Source: Desulfobacterales bacterium (GTDB taxonomy: Bacteria > Desulfobacterota > Desulfobacteria > Desulfobacterales > C00003060). Taken from it: a stretch of DNA of 7,043 nucleotides. Below are positions 1 to 7,035 of this stretch, piece after piece (positions within the stretch are counted from its first letter, which is position 1; each line of letters starts with the position of its first letter). The position numbers and the translations under genes were made by a program. The stretch is taken from positions 1 to 7,043 of the forward strand of contig DAOUTV010000082.1 in the NCBI GenBank assembly GCA_030668505.1. The letters are read 5' to 3'. The notes under the pieces were generated by a model. The model did not search any database, was not told the DNA's origin, and saw nothing but the letters and a program-made list of their open reading frames with translations.

Positions 1-10
1 CTCATTTATT

Positions 11-1336
11 ATGTGTAAGACCGAACAGGATGTTTTGAACATCGTAAAAGACACGAAAGTCAGCTTCATTCAGTTCTGGTTTACGGATGTTTTGGGAATG
101 TTGAAGAGTTTTGCGGTCACACCGTCTGAACTGGAGGAAGGTTTGACCGAAGGTATGGGTTTTGATGGCTCTTCCATAGAAGGGTTTGCCCGTATTGAAG
201 AAAGTGACATGATTGCCAAGCCGGACCCGACCACATTTCAGTTTTTGCCATGGAGACCTGGGGATCGACCCGTGGCTCGGATGTTTTGCGACATCCTGAA
301 GCCGGATGGTTCCCCTTATGAGGGAGACACTCGATTTGCCTTGAAGCGTGTCTTGAAGAGGGCAGCCGACAAAGGATATACTCTTTATTTGGGTCCTGAG
401 CTCGAGTATTTCTATTTTGAGAGTAATCAGGCCCCTAAGACCATTGACAAGGGTGGATATTTTGACGCCCGGCCTTTGGACATGGGCGGTGATTTGAGAA
501 GAGACACGATCTTTGCCCTTCAGGATATGGGGATTCAGGTAGAATACAGCCACCACGAGGTTGCCCCCAGCCAGCATGAGATTGACGTGCGTTATGACGA
601 AGGTTTGAAAATGGCCGATAAAACCATGACCATAAGGATTGTGGTCAAGGAGTTTGCCAGGCAGCATGGGGTATATGCCACATTTATGCCCAAGCCCATA
701 TTCGGCGAAAACGGCAGCGGCATGCACACCCACCAATCTCTGTTCAAAGGAGATGTGAATGCCTTTCACGATCCTGCTGACAAGTACCATCTTTCCCAGG
801 TGGCAAAGTGCTACATTGCCGGGATTTTAAAACATGCCCGGGAGATTACCGCTATCACCAGCCAATGGGTGAATTCCTACAAGCGTTTGGTTCCTGGTTA
901 TGAGGCGCCGGTCTATGTGGCATGGGCGAGGCGCAACCGTTCCACCTTGGTTAGAGTTCCCATGTATAAGCCGGGCAAAGAGAAGGCTACCCGGGTTGAA
1001 TTCCGTTCTCCGGACCCGGCCTGTAACCCCTACCTTGCCTTTGCCGTGATGCTGGCTGCAGGACTGAAGGGGATCGATGAGGGCTATCCTATACCGGATC
1101 ATATAGAAGAGGACATTTATCAATTCAGCGCCGAAAAGCGCAAGAAATTAAATATAGAAGAACTCCCCGGGAATCTATATGCAGCTATTCATGAGGTGGA
1201 AAAATCCGAACTGGTGCGCGAGACACTGGGAGACCACATCTTTAACAACTTCATTGAAAACAAAAAAATAGAGTGGGATTACTACCGCACCCATGTGAGC
1301 CAGTATGAGATTGAAAAGTACCTCCCGATTATGTAG
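11..1336 (+). CDS. glnA: Type I (alpha-like) glutamine synthetase
   Basis: Cytoplasmic enzyme that joins ammonia to glutamate using ATP to form glutamine, normally as a dodecamer. The 441-residue protein covers the whole GSI family. The N-terminal beta-grasp region carries the DGSSIEGF signature at about residues 52-59. Likely metal and substrate residues are Glu130 and Glu132 (GPELEYF), Glu183 and Glu190 (HHEVAPSQHEID), His239 (GSGMHTH), the flap glutamate Glu298 (PGYEAP) and Glu330/Arg332 (VEFRSPDP). The length near 440 and the C-terminus (LPGNLYAAIHEVEKSE) fit the GSI-alpha group: the extra insertion and the NLYDLPPEE adenylylation motif of GSI-beta are absent. Arg61 (GFARIEES) matches the arginine linked to glutamine feedback inhibition in Bacillus subtilis GS, so direct feedback is plausible. 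The ATG at 11 fits the family N-terminus, but only 10 nt precede it, no ribosome site is visible there and the frame stays open to the window edge. The promoter lies outside the window. Confidence 0.97.
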   Translation: MCKTEQDVLNIVKDTKVSFIQFWFTDVLGMLKSFAVTPSELEEGLTEGMGFDGSSIEGFARIEESDMIAKPDPTTFQFLPWRPGDRPVARMFCDILKPDGSPYEGDTRFALKRVLKRAADKGYTLYLGPELEYFYFESNQAPKTIDKGGYFDARPLDMGGDLRRDTIFALQDMGIQVEYSHHEVAPSQHEIDVRYDEGLKMADKTMTIRIVVKEFARQHGVYATFMPKPIFGENGSGMHTHQSLFKGDVNAFHDPADKYHLSQVAKCYIAGILKHAREITAITSQWVNSYKRLVPGYEAPVYVAWARRNRSTLVRVPMYKPGKEKATRVEFRSPDPACNPYLAFAVMLAAGLKGIDEGYPIPDHIEEDIYQFSAEKRKKLNIEELPGNLYAAIHEVEKSELVRETLGDHIFNNFIENKKIEWDYYRTHVSQYEIEKYLPIM

Positions 1337-1395
1337 AAAGGCTATCTCTCGCCCGCTCCGCTCGAGAGCGCAGAGATCACAGAGATGACTCTTAT

Positions 1396-1432
1396 CTTGG
1401 CCTGATTTTTTGAGAGGGAAAAATCAGGCCAA
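1396..1432. repeat. Hairpin 1, 14-15 bp stem with GAGAGG loop
   Basis: Arms TTGGCCTGATTTTT (1397-1410) and AAAAATCAGGCCAA (1419-1432) pair perfectly over 14 bp. A T-G wobble (1411/1418) can extend the stem and leave the loop GAGAGG. It starts about 60 nt after the glnA stop, so it could protect or end the glnA transcript. However, the 3' arm is followed by ACTGTC rather than a T-run, and the other strand has no T-run either, so a canonical intrinsic terminator is not supported. Confidence 0.8.
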
Positions 1433-1519
1433 ACTGTCAGCCCCTGTCGGGACGATCACTATTGTGTTTGTATGTTGCATCCAAGATGGAGTCCAGACAC
1501 GTATGCGAAGCATTGCAGC

Positions 1520-1554
1520 TTGAGCAGATTTCCTGAGAGAGGAAATCTGCTCAA
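1520..1554. repeat. Hairpin 2, 15 bp stem with GAGAG loop
   Basis: Arms at 1520-1534 (TTGAGCAGATTTCCT) and 1540-1554 (AGGAAATCTGCTCAA) pair perfectly over 15 bp around the loop GAGAG. Aligned with the hairpin at 1396-1432, it has the same orientation, stem length, outer TTG/CAA, GATTT core and loop core, but differs at five stem positions, all compensated. It is followed by AAAACTCTG and lacks a T-run. It lies 66 nt before the nadE start, in what is probably the nadE leader. Confidence 0.8.
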
Positions 1555-1606
1555 AAACTCTGTGGCTCCGTGGACTCTGTGAGAGATAAGAATCGGCACG
1601 ATTATC

Positions 1607-1611
1607 GGGGA
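1607..1611 (+). promoter_or_regulatory. Likely ribosome binding site of nadE
   Basis: GGGGA lies 9 nt upstream of the ATG at 1621. It is a modest purine-rich match to the anti-Shine-Dalgarno sequence. The canonical MKIALAQINPTVGDF opening of the protein supports this start more strongly than the site does. Confidence 0.5.
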
Positions 1612-1620
1612 TAGACTGTC

Positions 1621-3273
1621 ATGAAGATCGCACTCGCTCAAATTAATCCGACCGTAGGGGATTTTGAACATAATACCGATGAGATGATTGGGTTCATAGA
1701 GAAAGCAAAGGGCCTTTCCTGTGATCTCATCGTGTTTTCGGAAATGGTTATCTCCGGATATCCGCCGCTGGATCTTCTGGAGAGGCGAGATTTTGTGGCT
1801 GCGAATTTGCGCTATCTGCACAAGCTCGTTGAGACGGTGACAGGGATTGGTGTCATATGCGGGTTTGTGGATGAAAACCCGGATCAAGAAGGCTATCCTC
1901 TTTACAACTCGGCTGTCTGTTTTGACACAGGCAAGATCCTCCATCGGGCTCACAAGAGGTTGCTTCCCGACTATGACGTCTATGATGAAAGAAGGTATTT
2001 TGAACCGGGTACCGAATGTGCCTCTTTTTTGTACAAAGGCCGGAACATAGGGCTGACCATCTGTGAGGATATTTGGAACGACAAGGATTTCTTTTCACGG
2101 CACGTTTTCGCACGGAGGCTTTACCCTGTTGACCCGGTAGCCGGTATGATCAAACAAGGGGCCGATCTCATCATAAACATATCTGCATCTCCTTACTTTG
2201 CCGGCAAAAGAGAATTCAAGTGGGACATGCTCGGCAGTATTGCCAAAAAACACAGGGTCCCTCTCCTCTATGTCAACCAGGTGGGCGGCAACGACAGTAT
2301 GCTTTTCGATGGCTTGAGCACTGCTTTTGATTCAGCAGGTCAAATGATGGCCCGTTCCCGTGACTTTGAGGAGGACATTGTCGTTTTTGATACCGACACG
2401 CAAAAAGGTGATCTTCATCCGGTCAGTGTAACGGAGCCGGAGTCCATCCTGAAGGCACTGATTATGGGAACCAGAGACTATATTAGGAAATGCGGATTTG
2501 CCAGGGCATTGGTAGGATTGAGCGGGGGTATTGATTCGGCCCTCACTGCATGTATCGCCGTTCAGGCCCTGGGCAAGGAAAATGTCCTGGGTGTTTTCAT
2601 GCCTTCGCAATACACCTCCAAAGAAAATTATGAAGACACTGAATCGCTTGCACGCAATCTGGGCATTGAGCTTGTTAGGGTACCGATTTCAGGGCTATTC
2701 GAGAAATATCTCCAGGAACTCTCCCCGGTTTTCAAGGATGTTGCAACCGAGGTTACCGGTCAGAATATCCAGGCCCGTATTCGGGCGACACTCCTCATGG
2801 CTTTTTCCAACAAGCTTGGGTCACTTGTTCTTTCTACGGGGAACAAATCCGAACTTGCAGTCGGCTATTGCACACTGTACGGCGACCTGAGCGGAGGGCT
2901 GGCCGTTATCTCGGATGTTCCGAAGGTTATGGTCTACGAACTCGCCCACCTCATCAACAAGGATGGAGAGGTAATTCCCGCAAGAATTCTTCAAAAACTC
3001 CCTTCCGCCGAACTCAGGCCTAATCAGTTGGACCAAGATGACCTACCGCCTTATGACATTCTAGATGGTATATTAAAGGCATATATCGAAGACAATAAGG
3101 GCCCGGAGGAAATCATTTCCATGGGGTTTGACCCTACAATAGTTAAGGAGACCATTTTCAGAGTTGATCGGAATGAATACAAGCGATATCAGGCTCCCCC
3201 TGGGTTAAAGGTTACCACCAAGTCCTTCGGCTACGGAAGAAGATTTCCCATAGCCTGGAAGTATTGGGAATAA
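1621..3273 (+). CDS. nadE: Glutamine-dependent NAD+ synthetase
   Basis: Catalyses the last step of NAD+ synthesis in the cytoplasm: deamido-NAD+ is adenylylated with ATP and then amidated with ammonia released from glutamine. The 550 residues form the usual two-domain enzyme. The N-terminal nitrilase-like glutaminase (about 1-265) shows the full Glu-Lys-Cys triad as Glu41 (FSEMVISGYPP), Lys112 (HKRLLPDYDVYDE) and Cys148 (TICEDIW). The C-terminal ammonia-dependent synthetase (about 275-550) carries the PP-loop SGGIDS at 301-306, followed by the STGNKSE and LYGDLSGG stretches typical of the family. The length matches bacterial two-domain enzymes and exceeds the roughly 275 residues of ammonia-only NadE, so free glutamine is the expected nitrogen donor. 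That suits a position after glnA. The ATG at 1621 gives the conserved N-terminus. The upstream gap is 284 nt and full of hairpins, so co-transcription with glnA is uncertain. A palindromic repeat begins at the stop codon. Confidence 0.97.
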   Translation: MKIALAQINPTVGDFEHNTDEMIGFIEKAKGLSCDLIVFSEMVISGYPPLDLLERRDFVAANLRYLHKLVETVTGIGVICGFVDENPDQEGYPLYNSAVCFDTGKILHRAHKRLLPDYDVYDERRYFEPGTECASFLYKGRNIGLTICEDIWNDKDFFSRHVFARRLYPVDPVAGMIKQGADLIINISASPYFAGKREFKWDMLGSIAKKHRVPLLYVNQVGGNDSMLFDGLSTAFDSAGQMMARSRDFEEDIVVFDTDTQKGDLHPVSVTEPESILKALIMGTRDYIRKCGFARALVGLSGGIDSALTACIAVQALGKENVLGVFMPSQYTSKENYEDTESLARNLGIELVRVPISGLFEKYLQELSPVFKDVATEVTGQNIQARIRATLLMAFSNKLGSLVLSTGNKSELAVGYCTLYGDLSGGLAVISDVPKVMVYELAHLINKDGEVIPARILQKLPSAELRPNQLDQDDLPPYDILDGILKAYIEDNKGPEEIISMGFDPTIVKETIFRVDRNEYKRYQAPPGLKVTTKSFGYGRRFPIAWKYWE

Positions 3274-3501
3274 AGTTCAAATTCAATGTCATCAACTTAT
3301 GAACCGTTCCTTTAAGGTCCCCCTTTAAAAAAGGGGGATTTAGGGGGATTTTCAAACTCTTCAAAGAAATCCCCCCCGCCCCCCTGGCCCAGACCGGGGT
3401 TGGCAGCATGATACTAGTTCACGCGAATGTCGCGCCAGGGCGGGCCCTTTAGAAAAGGGGGGAGATTTTGAGCTTAAGTTAATGACATTGAGTTCAACCT
3501 T
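3274..3501. repeat. MITE-like inverted-repeat element in the nadE-carB gap
   Basis: A 228-nt stretch bounded by imperfect terminal inverted repeats of about 27 nt. The left end (about 3274-3300) and the right end (about 3475-3501) match at roughly 22 of 27 positions, with an identical core TCAATGTCAT on the left and ATGACATTGA on the right. Inside are a stem CCCCCTTT/AAAGGGGG (3319-3337), a second stem GGGGGATTT/AAATCCCCC (3343-3351 with 3367-3375), a third CCCTTT/AAAGGG (3445-3459) and an inner inverted pair, 3375-3388 against 3434-3444 (CCAGGGCGGG type). A small hairpin CGCGA-ATG-TCGCG lies at 3422-3434. No reading frame inside looks like a protein. The C- and G-run motifs resemble dispersed intergenic repeats seen in environmental bacteria (recollection, not a search). 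No clear target-site duplication was identified. Confidence 0.7.
3319..3337. repeat. CCCCCTTT/AAAGGGGG hairpin
   Basis: An 8-bp perfect stem (3319-3326 with 3330-3337) closes a 3-nt AAA loop 46 nt after the nadE stop. It is followed by ATTTAGGGGGATTTT, which has only short T-runs. It may act as a weak terminator or as RNA 3'-end protection for nadE, but it reads better as an internal part of the surrounding repeat, since a related stem recurs at 3445-3459. Confidence 0.6.
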
Positions 3502-3687
3502 CCATTCGTGATTACGGCCAAAGGGACTCCCACTTCGGGAACAAGTTCGGCTCAAGTGAAAAAGAGCTTTCCAGAGGCCCCCTGCTTCCTCTCCGCACTT
3601 CCTGTTGACGTCCCAAACCCGATCTGTTACGTAGGGCATTCCGAAAATTCGTATAGCAGCCTATGGCTGTTTGTGAAAGGTGTCTCT
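3502..3687 (+). other. carB leader, no gene recognised
   Basis: These 186 nt lie between the repeat element and the carB start. The carB frame stays open through them from a GTG at 3508, but the encoded 60 residues resemble no part of CarB and are rich in Ser, Pro and Thr. I see no strong promoter, attenuator or riboswitch. A weak AGAGG/CCTCT pairing (3573-3577 with 3588-3592) is the best structure found. If carB has its own promoter it probably lies here. Confidence 0.5.
3675..3680 (+). promoter_or_regulatory. Ribosome binding site deciding the carB start
   Basis: GAAAGG sits 7 nt before the ATG at 3688, a good Shine-Dalgarno spacing. Together with the family-typical N-terminus MPRRDDIKKV it selects this ATG over the upstream in-frame GTG at 3508. 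Confidence 0.7.
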
Positions 3688-6600
3688 ATGCCAAGACGTG
3701 ATGACATAAAAAAAGTGATGATTATCAGTTCCGGGCCCATCGTCATAGGCCAGGCCTGCGAGTTTGATTATTCCGGTACCCAGGCATGCAAGGCCCTGCG
3801 TAAGCTCGGTTACGAGATCGTTCTGGTCAATTCCAATCCGGCAACCATCATGACCGATCCGGGCTTGGCCGACGCGACCTACATTGAACCTTTGAACTTG
3901 CAGACCATGAAGGAGATTATAGAAAAAGAACGGCCGGATGCGCTCCTGCCGAATCTGGGCGGTCAGACAGGCCTTAACCTTTCCTCAGAGCTTGCCCGTA
4001 CCGGTGTGCTTGAAGAATACGGCGTCAAGATAATCGGTGTTGAGGTGGATGCCATCAAGCGCGGAGAGGACCGGATTGCTTTTAAGGAGACCATGAACCG
4101 GCTCGGTATTGAGATGCCGAGAAGTGAGCCTGCATTCAGCGTGGAGGAGGCAGGAAAGATAGCTGCCGAGCTAGGCTACCCAGTTGTGATTCGTCCTGCT
4201 TATACAATGGGGGGAACCGGTGGTGGCCTGGTTTACAATGTGGAAGAGCTTCGGACCGTGGCCAGCCGCGGCATTTCGGCAAGTCTTGTGGGCCAGATTC
4301 TGGTCGAGGAGTCGGTGCTGGGATGGGAGGAGTTAGAGCTTGAAGTAGTGCGCGATAACAAAAACCAGATGATTACAGTCTGCTTTATCGAGAATGTGGA
4401 TGCTATGGGAGTTCATACAGGCGATTCCTTTTGTACCGCGCCCATGCTCACTATTGATCCTGAACTGCAAAAGCGTCTTCAGAAATGGTCCTATGATATT
4501 GTAGAGGCTATCAGAGTAATTGGCGGCACCAACATCCAGTTTGCCCATGATCCCAAGACCGGCCAGGTGGTAGTGATCGAAATCAACCCGAGGACCTCTC
4601 GCTCTTCCGCCCTTGCCTCAAAGGCTACCGGTTTTCCTATCGCGCTTATCTCCTCCATGTTGGCCGGGGGTATGACACTAGATGAAATCCCGTACTGGAG
4701 GGAGGGTACCCTGGACAAATATACTCCGTGGGGCGACTACGTCGTGGTCAAGTTCGCTCGGTGGGCTTTTGAGAAGTTTGAAAATGCCGAGGACAGGCTA
4801 GGCACACAGATGCGGGCTGTTGGCGAGGTCATGAGCATCGGCAAGACTTACAAAGAAGCCTTCCAGAAGTCGATCCGATCTCTGGAAAACGGTCGCTACG
4901 GGCTTGGGTTTGCCAAGGACTTTCATGAGAGATCGCTGGATGAGCTGATGGAGTTTCTGGCCGAGCCTTCCAGCGAGCGACAATTTATCATGTACGAAGC
5001 ACTAAGAAAAGGTGCCGGTGTGGACACTCTTTATGAAAAGACTTTTATCAAACCGTGGTTTATCGAGCAGATGAAAGAACTGGTTGAGTTGGAAGAAAAA
5101 GTGCTCAAATACAGGGGGAAAACGATACCTGACGATCTTTTGGAGCAGGCTAAAAGGGACGGATTTTCAGACCGTTACCTATCACAGATCGTCGGCATCC
5201 CTGAAAAGGATATCAGGCAGCAGCGCACATCTTTGGGTATGGTCGAGGGGTGGGAGCCTGTACCGGTCAGCGGCGTCGAGGATGCGGCCTACTATTTTTC
5301 CACCTACAATGCGCCTGATAAGGTACCAACAAGCAAGAGGCGCAAGATAATGGTCTTGGGCGGAGGGCCTAATCGTATCGGACAGGGAATCGAGTTTGAC
5401 TATTGCTGCGTTCATGCCGCCTTTGCGCTTCGTGACGAGGGGTTCGAGTCGATCATGGTCAACTGCAACCCGGAAACGGTCTCAACCGATTACGACACCT
5501 CCGACAAACTGTACTTTGAGCCGCTTACGGTAGAAGACGTGTTGAGCATATACGAGAAGGAAAAGCCCGAAGGAGTAATCGTTCAGTTCGGTGGGCAGAC
5601 GCCTCTAAATATTGCGAATGAACTGGAAGAGGCTGGTGTCAGGATCATCGGCACGTCACCTGAGACCATAGACCTGGCTGAGGACCGTGACCGCTTCCGC
5701 AACATGATGGCCACTCTTGGCATTCCCGAGCCCGAATCCGGCATGGCCAGCACCTTGGGTGAAGCCCTTGAGGTAGCCGAAAGGATAGGCTATCCCCTCA
5801 TGGTCAGGCCCTCATATGTTCTTGGAGGACGGGCCATGGAGGTGGTTCACGATGAGGAGATGCTCAAACACTATGTGGCTGCGGCCGTGGACGTGTCGCC
5901 TGAGCGGCCTATCCTGATCGACAAGTTCTTGGAAAATGCCATTGAGGCGGAGGCAGACGCCATTGCGGACGGCACTGATGCCTTTGTGCCTGCGGTCATG
6001 GAGCATATCGAACTGGCTGGCGTGCATTCCGGAGACTCTGCGTGTGTGATTCCGCCGATCAGCATCCCTGCCAAGCACATTGATACCATTTACAGGTATA
6101 CGAAAAAAATCGCGGTGGAGCTCAACGTCGTAGGTCTAATGAATATCCAGTATGCAATAGCAAACGATGTTGTCTACGTACTTGAGGCCAACCCTCGTGC
6201 CTCTCGAACCGTGCCTTTGGTATCAAAGGTGTGCAACATCCAGATGGCGCGGATTGCCACTCAGTTAATGTTAGGCAAAAAGCTTTCCGATCTCGACTTT
6301 AAGCCCAGGACAATCCCTCATTTTGGCGTAAAAGAGGCGGTCTTCCCCTTTAACATGTTTCAGGAGGTTGACCCTCTTCTGGGGCCGGAGATGCGATCTA
6401 CAGGTGAGGTCTTGGGACTCGCCGACTCTTTTGGGCTGGCTTTTTTCAAGGCCCAGGAGGGCGCACAGCAAAACCTTCCTTCCGAGGGTTCCGTGCTGAT
6501 CACCGTGTCTGAGAGTGACAAATATGCCGTCTTGGAGTCGGCCAGGCAGTTAGTTAAGCTGGGCTTTGAGATCAAGGCCACTGAAGGGACCCACAAGTTC

Positions 6601-6888
6601 CTTGCCGACAACGGTATTGAATCCGAGGCCATCCGCAAGATGCAAGAAGGCCGGCCCAATATTGTTGACGGGATAAAGAACAATGAGATTCAGCTAATCA
6701 TCAATACACCGAGCGGCAAACTGAGCAAACACGACGATTCTTATATTCGCAAAGCAGCTATCAAGTACAAGGTGCCGTACATTACCACAACAGCTGCGGC
6801 CGTTGCAGCCGCCAAAGGTATTGCTGCTAATCGGCTGGGCCATGGCCAAGTGAAATCCCTTCAGAACTACCATAGAGATATTAAGTGA
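3688..6888 (+). CDS. carB: Carbamoyl-phosphate synthetase large subunit
   Basis: With the small subunit CarA it makes carbamoyl phosphate from bicarbonate, two ATP and glutamine-derived ammonia, feeding arginine and pyrimidine synthesis. From the ATG at 3688 the protein has 1066 residues, close to the 1073 of Escherichia coli. Order of parts: a first ATP-grasp half (about 1-400) that makes carboxyphosphate, with SSGPIVIGQACEFDYSGTQ near 14-32 and metal-binding Gln284, Glu298 and Asn300 (EINPRTSRSS); an oligomerisation region (about 400-550); a second ATP-grasp half (about 551-930) that phosphorylates carbamate, with LGGGPNRIGQG at 557-567 and Gln821, Glu833 and Asn835 (EANPRASRT); and an MGS-like allosteric domain (about 932-1066) with ATEGT, EGRPNIVDGIKN and INTPSGK. 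The two halves repeat each other, as is normal for the family. Effector control through the last domain (UMP, IMP or ornithine in E. coli) is expected but untested here. No carA lies next to it in the window. Confidence 0.97.
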   Translation: MPRRDDIKKVMIISSGPIVIGQACEFDYSGTQACKALRKLGYEIVLVNSNPATIMTDPGLADATYIEPLNLQTMKEIIEKERPDALLPNLGGQTGLNLSSELARTGVLEEYGVKIIGVEVDAIKRGEDRIAFKETMNRLGIEMPRSEPAFSVEEAGKIAAELGYPVVIRPAYTMGGTGGGLVYNVEELRTVASRGISASLVGQILVEESVLGWEELELEVVRDNKNQMITVCFIENVDAMGVHTGDSFCTAPMLTIDPELQKRLQKWSYDIVEAIRVIGGTNIQFAHDPKTGQVVVIEINPRTSRSSALASKATGFPIALISSMLAGGMTLDEIPYWREGTLDKYTPWGDYVVVKFARWAFEKFENAEDRLGTQMRAVGEVMSIGKTYKEAFQKSIRSLENGRYGLGFAKDFHERSLDELMEFLAEPSSERQFIMYEALRKGAGVDTLYEKTFIKPWFIEQMKELVELEEKVLKYRGKTIPDDLLEQAKRDGFSDRYLSQIVGIPEKDIRQQRTSLGMVEGWEPVPVSGVEDAAYYFSTYNAPDKVPTSKRRKIMVLGGGPNRIGQGIEFDYCCVHAAFALRDEGFESIMVNCNPETVSTDYDTSDKLYFEPLTVEDVLSIYEKEKPEGVIVQFGGQTPLNIANELEEAGVRIIGTSPETIDLAEDRDRFRNMMATLGIPEPESGMASTLGEALEVAERIGYPLMVRPSYVLGGRAMEVVHDEEMLKHYVAAAVDVSPERPILIDKFLENAIEAEADAIADGTDAFVPAVMEHIELAGVHSGDSACVIPPISIPAKHIDTIYRYTKKIAVELNVVGLMNIQYAIANDVVYVLEANPRASRTVPLVSKVCNIQMARIATQLMLGKKLSDLDFKPRTIPHFGVKEAVFPFNMFQEVDPLLGPEMRSTGEVLGLADSFGLAFFKAQEGAQQNLPSEGSVLITVSESDKYAVLESARQLVKLGFEIKATEGTHKFLADNGIESEAIRKMQEGRPNIVDGIKNNEIQLIINTPSGKLSKHDDSYIRKAAIKYKVPYITTTAAAVAAAKGIAANRLGHGQVKSLQNYHRDIK

Positions 6889-6929
6889 ATCCTGAATACA
6901 AAGAACCCTACAACGACGTTTACCACTCC

Positions 6930-7035
6930 GTCATTCCGGCGAAAGCCGGAATCCAGTCAGAACGATCTGGAATATGGCTATTTTAGTTCATGGTCATAGC
7001 TCGACTTCTGGATGCCGGATCAAGTCCGGCATGAC
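6930..7035. repeat. Inverted pair of CCGG hairpin repeats downstream of carB
   Basis: Two related units face each other: GTCATTCCGG...GGAATCCAG at 6930-6956 and CTGGATGCCGG...CCGGCATGAC at 7008-7035. Each unit is a hairpin. The first has an 8-bp stem ATTCCGGC/GCCGGAAT (6933-6952) closed by a GAAA tetraloop. The second has an 8-bp stem ATGCCGGA/TCCGGCAT (7012-7032) with the loop TCAAG. The units can also pair with each other across a 51-nt spacer. GTCATTCCGG...AATCCAG repeats are, from memory, widespread dispersed intergenic elements of many bacteria. No T-run follows, so a canonical carB terminator is not shown. The rest of the tail (6889-6929) shows nothing recognisable. Confidence 0.8.

Larger units (their letters stand above)
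1343..1591. repeat. Composite palindromic repeat region between glnA and nadE
   Basis: This stretch fills most of the 284-nt gap and has no convincing gene. Its ends carry short inverted matches: TATCTCTC at 1343-1350 against GAGAGATA at 1581-1588, and TCTTATC at 1390-1396 against GATAAGA at 1585-1591. Inside them lie CRCAGAG heptamers at 1369-1375 and 1378-1384. CTCTGTG-type heptamers in the opposite orientation lie at 1558-1564, 1566-1572 (CTCCGTG) and 1575-1581. Two strong hairpins sit between these clusters. Close to the glnA stop there is also a small hairpin with arms CGCTC (1359-1363) and GAGCG (1366-1370). Heptamer clusters of the CTCTGTG kind are, from memory, common dispersed repeats in environmental bacteria. 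Whether this is one element or several nested ones cannot be settled from a single copy. Confidence 0.6.

Noticed and set aside
2..790. 262-codon open frame on the minus strand
   Set aside because: It lies opposite glnA, whose family match is unambiguous. The translation has no recognisable domain and is a codon-bias shadow.
1397..1432. Intrinsic terminator for glnA
   Set aside because: The stem is strong but no T-run follows it on either strand. The Ts are inside the stem.
1343..1591. CRISPR array from repeated heptamers and hairpins
   Set aside because: Units are too short, inverted relative to each other and not separated by regular spacers. No cas gene is present.
1459..1953. 164-codon minus-strand frame across the glnA-nadE gap
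   Set aside because: Half of it is antisense to the conserved nadE N-terminus and the rest reads through hairpin 2. No family resemblance or ribosome site supports it.
3605..3633. Sigma-70 promoter for carB with TTGACG as -35
   Set aside because: The bases 16-18 nt downstream (around TACGTA) match TATAAT at only about two positions. TATAGC at 3652 has no -35 partner at a suitable distance.
3361..3639. Minus-strand frame of 92 codons over the repeat and carB leader
   Set aside because: It is built from the C/G-run repeat and unrelated leader sequence, with no protein-like character.
3508..3687. Small separate gene or leader peptide before carB
   Set aside because: It has no stop before carB, no conserved motif and no good ribosome site at the GTG. 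The border falls at the end of a repeat element.
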